Shown one piece after another: positions 24,776 through 36,719 of a stretch of 64,000 nt of DNA. Source of the DNA: Talinum fruticosum (taxonomy: Eukaryota; Streptophyta; Magnoliopsida; Caryophyllales; Talinaceae); contig JAITYX010000063.1 of assembly GCA_021018815.1 (NCBI GenBank), positions 1,674,001 through 1,738,000 on the forward strand, in the 5' to 3' direction. Below the pieces are notes generated by a model. It was given only the letters and a program-made list of their open reading frames with translations. It was not told the origin of the DNA and searched no databases. The position numbers were made by a program, and so were the translations under genes. Within the stretch, counting starts at the first letter, position 1, and every line of letters begins with the position of its first letter.

Positions 24776-26470
24776 CTATCAAAAACATGCTGTTTTGAGT
24801 TCATTGAACCAACATGTCCTAGGGGTTTTCAAAATTCTGGCTTCAACTATCTCACTATTAAACTCATTAATGGTGGCATTCTTCCGGGGAGACAAACCGG
24901 GCATAAGAAGAGGACATTGGAAAAAGAAGGAAGTTATCTTCCTACCTAAGATTGTTGGAGGTTTAGGTATTCGTGAAGTCTCTAGATTTAATAATGCATT
25001 GTTGATGAAACAAGCATGGGGATTGTTCGAAACGATGATCTTTTACTCACAAGAATTTACAAGGAAAAATATGGTTTCAGCTCACCTTTATGTGTAGCAA
25101 ACCAGCAAGTTCAATCAACAAGAGCATCATGGGGTTAGAAAGGTCTTTGTCATGTGGTGAAAATTTTTTAAAGAAATACTTATGTGGAGAGTAGGGTAGA
25201 GATTTCTAGCTCAACAATGATAATATATTTTTAGGAATAAGGAGATGAAAGTTCCGTATCAAGATCGGAAAGTGGCGGCATTAATAAATAATGATTCTGG
25301 TCAATGGAGTGTGCGGAAAGTGAGAGATATTTTCCAATGGGATACGGCTAACAAATCAGCACAGCAGATTAGGGTGGAGGATGAGGAAGATTGCATTGTT
25401 TGGAAGTTCTCCAAGGATGGTGATTTCACGGTTAGGACTAGATATGCCTATCTTTGTTAGCAAAATCAACAAGATTTTACGGATGGTTGGTCTAGCAGGG
25501 ATTGGAAATTGCATTAGGCCTTCCAATCTTTGCCTAAACTCAAATTATTTGGCTGGAAAGTTTTGAGGAATGTGTTGTCGTTGGGTTCTGTGATGAAAAA
25601 TATAGGAATGGAGGTGAATGAATTGTGTGCTTTTTGCAGGAATTAGAAGGAAACAATTGACCATTTATTCGAGAGATTGTGCAACTTCAAGGAGAATTTG
25701 GACTGCTGGTCCATTAGGGATAAACACTCATAATGGGAACAATTTGAGCTTTATGAAGTAGATGATGGATGGATCAAATACTTCAGCAAAGATAAGAGCA
25801 AGAGGAAGGATCGCAAATTTAATTATTTCCTTTGCACTTTGTGGGAAATATGGAAAGAAAGGAATGATATTGTTTTCGGGAATAAGGAACACCGCCCACA
25901 AGATATTTTGTGCAATATGGATAACTCTTTCTCATCCTGGGAGCATATGCAAGTGATTAAGGTGAATACGGGTTTCTCTGCTAAACCTCAGCAGGATCCT
26001 AATCGACAGTTAGTATTCACATATGGACCACCGATGCGAGCATTTTACCACTATCCTAAAGGATGGTGCATGGGACGAGACTCATATCGAGCGAGAGCTG
26101 CATGGGTTTTCATTGATGACAATTACATTGTGCATCGAGGGGTATGGAAAGGTCTCCTACAGTAATTCACTTTAAGCGAGTATGTGACAATTGAGAATAC
26201 GCTCAAGGATGCATATTCAAGAGGATACCGTTCTCTTATCAATCCGCAACACGAGTAGCTGCGAAAGTGCGAGGAGATATTAGGTGCTCCAAAGAATCCA
26301 TTATCTTGCGTAGGTCTATTATTAAGTTAATTTCCTATTTTGATTATGTTGCTATTGTTAAAGTTAGTAGGGATCGTATTAGAGTCGCCTACTTGTTTAG
26401 CTCGTAAAGTTAGACGAAGAACACTCGTGTAATCTTCGTTTATTTATCGATCTCCTTTGCTAAAAAAAAC
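24776..26470 (+). mobile_element. Decayed LINE, 3' part: RT C-terminus, zf-RVT, RNase H-like region, A tail
   Basis: This continues the LINE after the insertion. It shows KIVGGLGIREVSRFNNALLM and MKQAWGLFE (24940-25035), then the zinc-binding RT-associated domain with ETIDHLFERLCNF (about 25650-25690), MWEIWKERNDIVFG (25839-25880) and a RNase H-like end containing RARAAWVF and HRGVWKG. It ends with tctcctttgct followed by an A run at 26463-26469, the normal 3' end of plant LINEs. The frame is broken in several places. Confidence 0.85.
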
Positions 26471-28459
26471 AATAGTTTAACACATAAATTTCACAGTTTA
26501 TAAAAGATCAATATCAAAATTATCTATTAGTACTATAACGAATTATTATAAAGTACCTTCATTAATATTATACACTTTGTTGCATCGTTTCCAATTATTC
26601 TAAATACACTAACAAAATAGATATGAATTTATACTGATATCACATCATATTTTTAGATAGAAAATACCACTACGAAAATAAAGGTCTTTAAATTAACAAC
26701 CTAAAAGGAATTAATCACAATATTTTAAATTTACTTAATCAATCACAATATCACACTACACTATAAATATACATTTTTGTACTTTTAATTTCAAATTTTT
26801 ACCCTATTTGTTTTTAATATTTTCACCCTAAATATTTATAAACAAAAATTTTACCATAATAGGATGTATAAAATACATTACAAAAAATAATTTTTGACTA
26901 ATTTATCCTCTCAAAATTAATCACAAATTATCTTAATTAAACTACTGGAGGTTGTACATGCAACTCATAATATTTACATTGGTTCCTTACTTTATTATAT
27001 AAGATTCTAAAAATTATACGAATAATAAAGACCCTCAACATCTTTCATAATCTATGTACGCCATGCAACAACAAAATCAATGCACGTAACCAAATTAGAA
27101 TATTTATGCATACCATAACAATTTCCTTCTACTCTCTGGAAGTCCCTTCATCACTCTTGACAAACAAAAATTTTTTGATCATCAAAATTCGCAAAAATCA
27201 AGAGAAATTCAACAAACCCAATTCAATGAAATTGCCTGAAATAGAAAGGGGGAGACCATACTGGGGAAACACAGGGTCTGCGACTAACACCAACGTTAGA
27301 TACTCTAAGAAAGAAACAAGCAAAGGGCGGCTGATCCTTGGAAATCACATTGTTTGCAATTTTTGTTAGTTTTATGAATTAATTAACATGTTTAATTATG
27401 TATTGTATTATATTATATATGTATTATATCATATTTGTTATATGTTGGTTCATATTTTATTCGATTATAATATTAGATTATTATAGTTTCTAGAATAATA
27501 ATATATATAGCAAAATTACAATTACCAAAATTCCTTATTTAAAAAATAAACTTATCTGAATGAATAATAAAATATTTATAATCTAATCATCCTTTTCTTC
27601 TGTACAAGATAAATGAATGTTTATAATTTACAATAAATATATAAAACTGTTAAAATATTAGAAATAAACTCATAAAAAATTTTAAACATTTATAATCTAA
27701 ATGAATGAATCTTAATAGTTTACAATAAATATATAAGAAATATTAAAATATTAGAAATAAACTCATAAAAAATTTTAAACATTTATAATCTAATAAATCT
27801 TCTTATATACAAGATGAATGGATCTTCATAATTTACAATAAACATATAAAAAATATTATAATATTATAATTAAACTCATAAAAAATATTAAACATTTTTC
27901 CCACATTAATAAAAATGTTTATATTAGTTAGCAACTACATTGGTTAATCCTAAAATAATTCATAAATACAGGATTATCTTGTTTATGTTAGGATTTAAGA
28001 ATGCAAACTACAATTTAATGAGCACATCTATCAAACATAAAAAAAATTGTGACCAAATAAAATACATCAAACAACAATAGGAGTGGATGATAGTTCAATT
28101 ATTATGCTAAAGTTAAACATGTATTTTAAAACATCCAATATCTCTCCAAAATTTACCACATCAATTATAATATGATTTATAAACTAATCATCCTATTGAT
28201 CAACATAAGGATGGATGATCATTCTATTAACGCTTCCATTTCAAAGAAGATACAATAAAAGCAAGCTTGACTCAATATTCGTCAAAGACTACTACGCAAG
28301 CGCACATATGACCATGGAAGTTCATTTTATAAGCGGCATCATAAGTTGCTTCATGATGTATTAAATCCTCGACAAAAATCCATTTCGCGCTTGCAATCCC
28401 AAACTGCTACAATGTCGACAGAGTGTACAATAGTGGGGTCCATCCAATGAATATTAATC
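26471..28459. other. AT-rich intergenic stretch with a short tandem array
   Basis: Very AT-rich. Contains a tandem array (27571-27900) and an unsupported short open frame at 27106-27369. It may be the 5' flank or leader of the Helitron, but I could not place a Helitron 5' terminus (TC..). Confidence 0.45.
27571..27900. repeat. Imperfect tandem repeat, about three units of 93-114 bp
   Basis: The words tttataatctaa, atgaatg, atttacaataaa and actcataaaaaat recur in the same order, starting near 27574, 27688 and 27780, with indels between copies. No coding content. Confidence 0.8.
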
Positions 28460-29336
28460 CAATTGCAAGCAACACTTTTTTCAAACATATTCATGACCTC
28501 AAGTGTAACAACCTTACAAACCTATATGCATGAAATACACCACGACACTCAAGTCGGGGTGAATCATGTACAACCCAATTCATCGATGTCTCAATATAGC
28601 AACATTGAAAAGAGGTCACAACAACAACTTGCAAGAGCAAATGCTCGACAATGACTTCTTAATAAGCGTACATTAGGATGTCTACCCCATTATCCCTCAA
28701 CATTCACAATTACATACACACCAAAGAGGTAACTATACTTTCAATTATGAAAAATATCCTACATTATTTCCAATAATTGTCATTAGCTAATCACCTTTGA
28801 TATCCATATAATTACGGTAATAGCTCATTTACAACAAACTCGGATATTCTCTCAAACAGTTGAACTTTGGACAAAGAATAGTATAATGTCCACCTTGTAG
28901 TGCTCTCATGTGGATGGAAGAGAAGATTAGAGATAATAGCAGAAGACAACCGCAATTTAGTTTGTGTTACCAACGTGGACAAGTAAAGTTGTCGTTACTT
29001 CCACCGTCTCCACCATATTTGGATTCACTATTTAGATACCAACATTTCAGGGATAAGATCAGGGTATATAATTCTATATTTTCATTCAGTTCAATGGGTG
29101 GAAATATTGATAACACAATGAACAATAGGCTCTTATGTTTTTCGCATAAGTGTGATCAATCACCATAGAATTGATAGTTTACTTCCACATGAGGGTCATC
29201 CAAAATTTACCCTACTGTACATTTATGACACAAAGCAATGAAGTCTCCAACCGTATTAATGTAGTTGGAGTAACTAATGCTACCGATGTTAAAGTCAATA
29301 TATTACATGGCTTGTAGAATATGTTAGACATGTGAA
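28460..29336 (+). mobile_element. Helitron Rep/helicase gene, N-terminal part (decayed)
   Basis: Recognised by blocks typical of plant Helitron proteins: QQLARANARQ and LGCLPHYPSTF (28612-28705), PQFSLCYQRGQVKLSLL (28950-29005), DKIRVYNSIFSFSSMGGNID (29055-29112) and RIDSLLPHEGHPKFTLLYIY (29170-29230). Stops and frame changes show it is not functional. The reading is cut at about 29336 by inserted repeats and continues near 32790. Confidence 0.8.
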
Positions 29337-29915
29337 GATTTGCTCTTGGAGAGTCTTGGTCAACCTAGAGGGGGTGAATAGGGTGATGAGGAAATTTTAA
29401 AAAATGGAAGAGTTAAAGGTTAAACTAAATAATCAAGACAATCCGAGTCTAGATTAGATTAAGAAAAGTATGAACTCGCATTTACGTGGAAACCCTCCCG
29501 AGGCAGAAAACCATGGCCATTGCTAAGCCAAGCACCAAGTCAAATCCACTATTTTGAATCCACAAAATACGATGAGACCGACTCAACCAAAATTGCTCCT
29601 TTAAACAATTCCTAACGAGTTTTTCTAGACTCGAAGTTCCCTTATCCGATCTAGTACTTCCTAACTAAGGTAACCTTTACAGACTAGGGACAACCGATCC
29701 GACTTAACCCTTACAACTCAGTCAAGGGACCTTACTTTAAAGAGTAAGAAAGAGCATGTGACTGATTACAAGACGTTATAACTCGGAAAAGTATTAAGTA
29801 CGAGACTTAGAGTTGTAAGAAGAAAATTGAATGAGTATTATACAAAGAGATATAATTTCAGCAATGTATTCAACAATCTCCTAATCTTGTGAAGTGGCTT
29901 CTATTTATATATAAC

Positions 29916-31293
29916 TGTTCGGTCTAAATATTACATCATTTATACCCCTATTTATTTAGTTTTTGTCTCGTAAAATAATATAATGTTTAGAATTTTTACT
30001 TATTTTATTTACTTTTATAGGTAATAAAATTCAACCAAGTAAGAATCGGAAATTTGGACTCAAAGGCAAGGAAAGTAGATCTTGGGCATTAAAACTCAAG
30101 ATTTACAATAAAAAAAAGGAAAAAAAAAGGAAAGTGAAGCAGCAGCGCAGCAATCATCAAGAAAAGGGCCAGGATTAATTTGGAAGAAATTGGACGCTGA
30201 CGTCATCATGACGTCAGCAATCAAAATTTGGAAATTCATGCTGCGTATAAAAGGAGGGCAGCGGAGAGACGATGAAAAAAGGATAGCAGTCGCTGGAGCT
30301 TTTGGCGACAATTAGGCTTGTATTAGGTTTAGGATTATTATTAGTTTTAATTTAGTTTTTCTCTTGTAAATTTTATCTCAAATAATTTAGAATTTAGTCC
30401 CCGACAGCTTTCGGTTCGATTCGATTCGTTCTCAGTAACTTCTTCCTTTTGTCTCTCTTTTGCTTCTAATTTGTTTAATTTAGTTTAAAGATTCATTTTT
30501 TTATTATATTTTGATGTTAGTAGTAGTTAGTTTAATTATTTAATCTCATGTTTAATTTTATTTTGTTAGTTTATGTCGTTCTTCGAGTCAATTTTTGTTA
30601 GTAGTTGTTAGATTAATTTTGTTTCATGTTAATTAGTTGTTAATTTGTGTCACTTTGGTTGTGATTAACCTCCTTGATGGCTAATTAATTTTATTTAGGC
30701 CTTTACTTACCTAGTTTATACTAGTATTTTGGGATTGTTTCTCATACTTGCCACATAGGTTCGATGAAATGCCCGAAAGGGTCTTTTCATCTTGATTTTT
30801 AGGCGGTTGGTCTATCATCGAAAGGTGGAGTCAATTTGCTAGTGTGGGTAAAGAGAATAGTTGGGATTTTGGCATGAAAATAGCCCGAATTCTAGTTAGG
30901 TCCGAGGTTGCTATTTTTGTAGTTTAGTTGGGCTAGCCCCACGAAAGTAGGTGGTTAGAATAACTAGACTAGCTCATGACCCTCGAAAGTAGCTTGAGTA
31001 GGTTTTAATGGTGCAACCGATCACTCCTAAATACTTGTATAAACTTAGGTAGGTTTAGGCTTGACATGATTAATTAGTTTATTAAGTGGTAAAATCACAA
31101 CCTGAGTATTTTATTTTTATTACTTTCTAGGTTAGTTTAATCACCATATCTATCTCATCCGTGTTGATTTCCCTAGATCGAAAGTTTAAGTTAGCTTTGA
31201 TATTTGAAAAACAACTCTCTATGGACACGACCCGTGCTTGCCGGCTAGCTACAACTACGCCGTACACTTGCTGTATAATAATTTCTCTCAACA
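29916..31293 (+). mobile_element. Solo LTR, 1,378 bp, Ty3/gypsy (Athila-like)
   Basis: It starts TGTTCGGTC and ends CTCTCAACA, and is bounded by ATAAC on both sides (29911-29915 and 31294-31298). A TATA box GTATAAAAGG lies at 30245-30254. The 3' part has ctctatggacacgacccgtg, a sequence type characteristic of Athila-group LTR ends. There is no internal coding region and no second LTR, so it is a solo LTR left by recombination. Confidence 0.82.
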
Positions 31294-32221
31294 ATAACCA
31301 AGCAGATTAGCCGTTGTGACATCTTCCGATTAGAAGTCCTTTGTGACCGTTGTAACGGTTCTTCCGAGTCGCTCGTAAAAGATCCGTTGAGATGTGAACG
31401 TTGTGCTACGGCTCTTGACTCCTTAGGATGTTCCAATCCATTGGTGGTGTCCGAAAGTAAGGTGGAAACCACCGTTGAGCTTAGCGTTGAAGATTTCCAG
31501 CTTTGGAAACAAACAACCCCGACACGATTGTCCGGGCTCGTTTCGAACGTAGAAAAGTCTTGTCTACTCGGTGATTGACGAGTTTGAAGCCGGTTACTTT
31601 TATAATTCAAAAATAGGATAACCTTGTTTAGATAACCTACAAAAGTAAACAAATTTTGGTTCTCAAAGTATAACATACTTTGGTCCAAGATTAGACATAG
31701 ATAATAATTTAATTAAGATAATTAAGTGCATAATTATCTCGAGACCTAGAAGAGTGGAATTTTCTGAGTCTAATATTCATTATACTCAAATTCCATCTGA
31801 GTTAGTCTTTGAAAAGATCAAATTATAAAGAGAATATCGAGTATGAGTACTTGATCTAGACAAATATGTTTCAAACAAACATGCTTGACTTACAAAGTTG
31901 AATTATTGTTGTAATTCACTTTAACTTAGAATAGGAAGTCGAACAGAGATTAAAAGTGTTAGAGAGAATGTTTGAACATGCGATAAGTTCGAGTAGTGTC
32001 CGAGTGTCTCGAAGCATTAGTGTGAGTTGACGAACAAGAATGTGATTTTTGAGTCGATCAAAATCGAATGAAAACATGTGCAATAGTTTCTATAACACTC
32101 GAATGACTTGTAATAAAAACATAGGAGATATGAGGTTTGTACCTGAGTCCTTAATAATACTCGGAATGATATAAATTTAGAATCCGAGTCTTCAATATGG
32201 TTAATCCATATGTCGCAGTTA

Positions 32222-32773
32222 GGGATGAACACGTCTGTTGGGTGCCCCGAAACCAAACCGGAATTGGTCAAACGGTTTCGGGTAAGGTTCCAATTCCCAA
32301 AATCAAATCCCGGAACCATTAATACGGATAATTTTTTCACGATTTTTACTTTTCAGTTTGTGAATATGAGGCCCGTGTAATTTCAGGTTCAATTAGTTTG
32401 TGGTTTGTGATATTTACTCTTTAAATGCAAAGAGAAGCACAAATTTTATGTTTTGCTTCTTGTTTCCTTTTACCTAGGATTTTAAAGTTCTTTTCTAACT
32501 CTTCTTGTGGAAAATTAATTTGCTATTTATTAATGCTTGAATGTAATTAATTCAAGAATATACAATTTTTAAAGCCTACAAGTTTTTTTTTATCAAAATA
32601 ATTATATGTATAGGATACCTCGGAACCGGAACCGGACTCGAAGTTCAGGTTCAAGTTCATAAAATTCAGGAACCGGACCCCGAAATTCCAGTTCGAGTTC
32701 CTAACATTCGGGAACCGTAAAACAAGGTCAGGTTTCTAATTTTGGGACAGGGTACCCGAACCGCTCACTCCTA
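32222..32773. mobile_element. hAT-like MITE, 552 bp
   Basis: The left end TAGGGATGAACACG and the inverse right end TAGGAGTGAGCGGTTCGGGT match in the first positions (TAGGRRTGARC). The interior is rich in ggaaccgg and gttcggg-type words. The flanking 8 bp (tcgcagtt / ttgcgagt) resemble a diverged target duplication. No coding capacity. Confidence 0.55.
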
Positions 32774-32789
32774 ATTGCGAGTGTATAGA

Positions 32790-34430
32790 AAGGCATGCAA
32801 TATATTATGATCATCCGATGATGCCCCAAATTTATGTATAAGGATTGTACAAGAAAGAGAGGCTAGACAATATATTAAACCTACGACAAACAAGGTGGCA
32901 AGCACTATAGTCGGAGATGGATCAAATAACCTTGAAACAAGGGATGTCATAGTACAAACAAACAATGGGTCTCTACATAGGATTGATGAAACTCATCCTT
33001 CATACATGCCACTTCAGTATCCCACACTTTCCCATATGGTACTGATGGGTGGAGTGATGAAATACCTAAATCAAGTATCAATCGAACTTCACGCTCAAAT
33101 GTGACCATGAGGCAATTTTATGCATTTAGGTTACAAGATAGAGAAAGTGAGGGTAAAAATCTCAAGCAAGGTGGCTAGTTGAATCAACAATTTGATGTTG
33201 ATGTGTGGGCTGCAATTAAACAATACTGCTGAGTGTGGTTCAAATGTAATCAAGGGAAGTTATATATAGAGTTGTACAGTGGCCTCCAAGATGTAATCCA
33301 CACTGGCAATGTTAATGCCCAATCAGTAGGTCGTAGATATATTTTACCTTTTTCATTTACTCGGAGGTCCTCGAAATATAATACAACACCATCAAGATGC
33401 AATTGTAATTTGTCGTGTCATAAGACCACCAGATTTCTTCATCACATTTACATGCAATTCGAACTAGCCAGAAATTGTTGTTGAGCTACTACCTGGTCAA
33501 AGATCGAAGATCGATCATTATGGCACGAGTGTTCAAGATCAAGTTGAAAAAATTGTTTCATGACTTAAAAGATAAAAATTTTGTGGGAAAGTCATTACCG
33601 GTAAGTACCAAACAAAGTCCCTTATTTTTTACTTACCTTTTCTTACCATCACTCATCTAATACCAACTTTACACCTTTATATTTTTTAGACGTATATGTT
33701 GTCGAATTTCAGAAATGTGGACTCTCACATGCTCATATCTTGATAACATTATCCCCGGAAGACAAACCCACTTGCCCTAAAGATATAGACAAGTTCAATA
33801 CTCGCTGAAATACCGGATTCGATGATGGATCCACTAGCCTATCATACTATCACAAAATTTATGATACATAGACCATGTGGGCAATGCTTGGTTGATGGAA
33901 AATGTTACAAGAAATATCCAAGAAGACTTTATGAAGAAACAAGTGTTTGATGATAATGGATTCGCTCAATACATGCGGAGACAAGATATACAAACAAATA
34001 TTTTGAATGGCCGAGAAATCGACAATAGGTGGGTTGTTCCTTATAATAGAGACCTTTATGTCAAATATGATGCTCATATTAATATTAAGCGTGTAGCCGT
34101 GCACGGTGTTGTCAAATACCTTTATAAATACAAACATAAAGGGCATGATCGTGCCACTTTCGTTATAGAAGGGAATAATGTGGGAAATGCAGTTGGACAA
34201 ACTAAAGAAGCGAATGAAATCAAACAAGTATTTAGATTATTGTTATGTGTCCGCAATCGAAGAATGCTGGAGAATTTTCGAATTCTACTTGCAACATCAA
34301 TACCCATTAGGTGAGACCCTTCAATTTCACTTGACTACTAAGCAATTTGTAGTCTTCAATAACAACAATGATATTCTTAGGATCGCTAATGAACTATGAC
34401 TACACAAACCATGTTGACAAAGTGGTTTAA
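32790..34430 (+). mobile_element. Helitron Rep domain (HUH/Y2), decayed
   Basis: It carries HPSYMPLQYPTLS (32994-33032), ELYSGLQDV then NAQSVGRRYILP (33260-33350) and MARVFKIKLKKLFHDLKDKN (33520-33580). The HUH motif is FQKCGLSHAHIL, with His codons at 33728-33730 and 33734-33736. Then come NGREIDNRWVVPYN and VVKYLYKYKHKGHDRA, and the two-tyrosine block KYLDYCYVSAIEECWRIF (34225-34280). These are the rolling-circle replication initiator motifs of Helitrons. The catalytic residues are still readable, but stops and frameshifts separate the blocks. Confidence 0.88.
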
Positions 34431-36480
34431 GGCAAATAAAGATTTCCCATAAGCAAATTAGTATTCCTATGCAGTCTTTCCTACTCACCGGGTTTGCAAT
34501 CATGCGCACCGTATATGGACTATGCGACAACAATGAGTTTGCATTGGTAGATTGTCATTTTTTCATCCACATTGTGGGGAATGATATTATTTAAGGTTGT
34601 TACTAACTAAGATTCATGGAGCTAAGTCATATGAAGACCTTCGGACAGATGCGCAACATTTTGCATCCTACTTTCAAATCTGCATGTTTGGCATGAGGTC
34701 TGTTGAATGATGATAATGAGCGGCATGTTGCATTAACGGAAGCAGCTACGTGGGCATCAAGTTACTAACTTAGAAATATTTTTTGCTCTACACCGATGTT
34801 CGAGTGAGATCGGGAACTCATTAAAATTGTGGGATGACCATTGGAAGAACCTTATCGATGATCTACAATGAATGTTTCAACTCAGGTTGGCCAATCTAAA
34901 TTTACATTTTACCACTCAAGAGTTGCAAAATCTAGGACTCACATAGATTGAGTACATATTAAATAGAAACAGAAAATCATTAAAAGGCTATCCTCCTAGA
35001 CCATTGTCGTCAATAAGCACAACAAATCTTGTTGTAATTGTTTGATCGGAAATGAACTTGACTATGTTGCAACATTGAAGCCGAAAGGTGCAACATTAGT
35101 CTAAGGATTTAGCACCGATCAACATCACATATATAGAGCAATACTGGACGCTCATGCGAAAAAAAGGTGAAATATTTTTGTGCATGGAAGTGGTGGAACA
35201 GGAAAGACTTATTTATAGAATACATTAATTTCCAAGTTTAGATCAAAAAATTTAACAGATCCTACCAATTGCTTCATTAGGTATTGTTGTAACCCTACTA
35301 CAAGGGGCAAAGACTCGCACATTCGGTTTTCAAGATTCCACTTAACCTTGATGAGACATCTGTATGTTCATTCAATAAAAATTCTAAACGAGCTGAATTA
35401 ATTCGAGAGGCAGCATTGATTATATGGGATAAGGCACTAATGACAAATCGTCTTACATTTGAGATATATGAAGCTCGCCCATTTGGAGGAAAACCAAGTG
35501 GTTTTGGGTCGTGATTTTACACAATTTTTTCAAGTGGTGACGAATGGGGGTTGTGAAAGTATGGTCTCATCTACACTACATAGAGCATCATTTTGGAGTT
35601 AAGGTTATGTGATTGTGACGAGGTTGGGGATTAACATGCGATTACAAAGAAGTAATGTATCTAATGAAGAATACGGACAATTAGAGGATTTTACTACGTG
35701 GATATTATAAGTTGGAGAGGGAAAAGTACAAGGTGTGTTAATTTAAAAGGATCGAGAACTAAACTGGATAGAAATACCACGAGGATTCTTAATTGAAAAT
35801 GATGCAAACAGTTTATATCATTTGATAAAGGAAATTTTTCCTAACCTACATATAAGATACATAGATTCATGCCACCTCTAAGAACGCATAATTCTTGCTC
35901 CAACAAATAATGATGTAGATGAACTAAATTCAAAGATGTTATCAATGCTGCCAGGAAATGTTAGGAGCTATCTAAGTTCATACAAACTAGGCCCGTCGAA
36001 GAAGAGTGGTGCTTTTCAATAGTTGGAGCTTGTTGAGTTGTTACATTCACTTAATATGTTTGAATTCCAAACCATTATCTTGAGTTTAAATTTAGTACAC
36101 CTATCATATTGTTACGAAATATGAATCAATCCATCGATCTATGCAATGGTACTAGGTTACTTGGTCACTTAATTAATTGGGCGACAAAGTTATTGAAGCA
36201 ATGGTCACAACTGGGTGAGAGTTGGAGAATTTATGCTTATACCGAGGATCAATCTAACTTTTCTTAAGGTTCAAGGTCTACAACTTACAAAAAGGCAATT
36301 CCCACTAAATTGGTATTCTCTATGATCATTAATAAGATTCAAGGGCAAACATTAAATATGGTTGACATATACCTTCCATGGTTCGTGTTCAAACATGGAC
36401 AACTTTACGTTACGTTATCATGTGTCACATGTGCATCTGACTTGAAACTTTGATATATAATAAGAAAGACATCTCCAACA
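34431..36480 (+). mobile_element. Helitron PIF1-type helicase domain, decayed
   Basis: HGAKSYEDLRTD (about 34620) leads into the helicase. Walker A is VHGSGGTGKTYL (35178-35213); further blocks are ELIREAALIIWDKALMT near 35395-35440, MLRNMNQSIDLCNGTRLL (36107-36160) and MIINKIQGQTLNMVDIYLP followed by KHGQLYVTLS (36325-36430). The Walker B equivalent reads IIWDKA rather than the usual IIWDEA. The frame is broken many times. Confidence 0.85.
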
Positions 36481-36719
36481 CTATGACATTGAGGTTTTAA
36501 ACAACATATAATTTTACTTTTGTTTCTCGCTTAAACATATTTGGACTATCTTATCACTTTCTTTCACAAATAATACATTTATTGTCCAACATTATTGTTT
36601 TCATTTCGTTCCTAACATTATTTTAATACTATGAACTTCCTTTTCATTCACGAATATATGTTGTTTATTTGTTTTATCTAAAAATTATGTTAGTTTATCT
36701 TTTCGGATGTCCATACAAC

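Larger units (their letters stand above)
29337..32790. mobile_element. Composite repeat insertion splitting the Helitron gene
   Basis: The Helitron protein frame stops making sense after a block equivalent to ILHGL-NMLDM and resumes with a block equivalent to RIVQEREARQYIKP near 32840. Between these lie an unclassified repeat (29337-29915 and 31299-32221) that starts with cctagagggggtgaataggg-like sequence common in plant repeats, a solo LTR (29916-31293) and a hAT-like MITE (32222-32773). The outer boundaries are approximate; ACATG/GCATG at the two edges might be a target duplication. Confidence 0.55.

Noticed and set aside
27571..27900. CRISPR-like array
   Set aside because: The units are AT-rich, unequal in length and contain no constant repeat with unique spacers; an ordinary tandem duplication in a plant genome.
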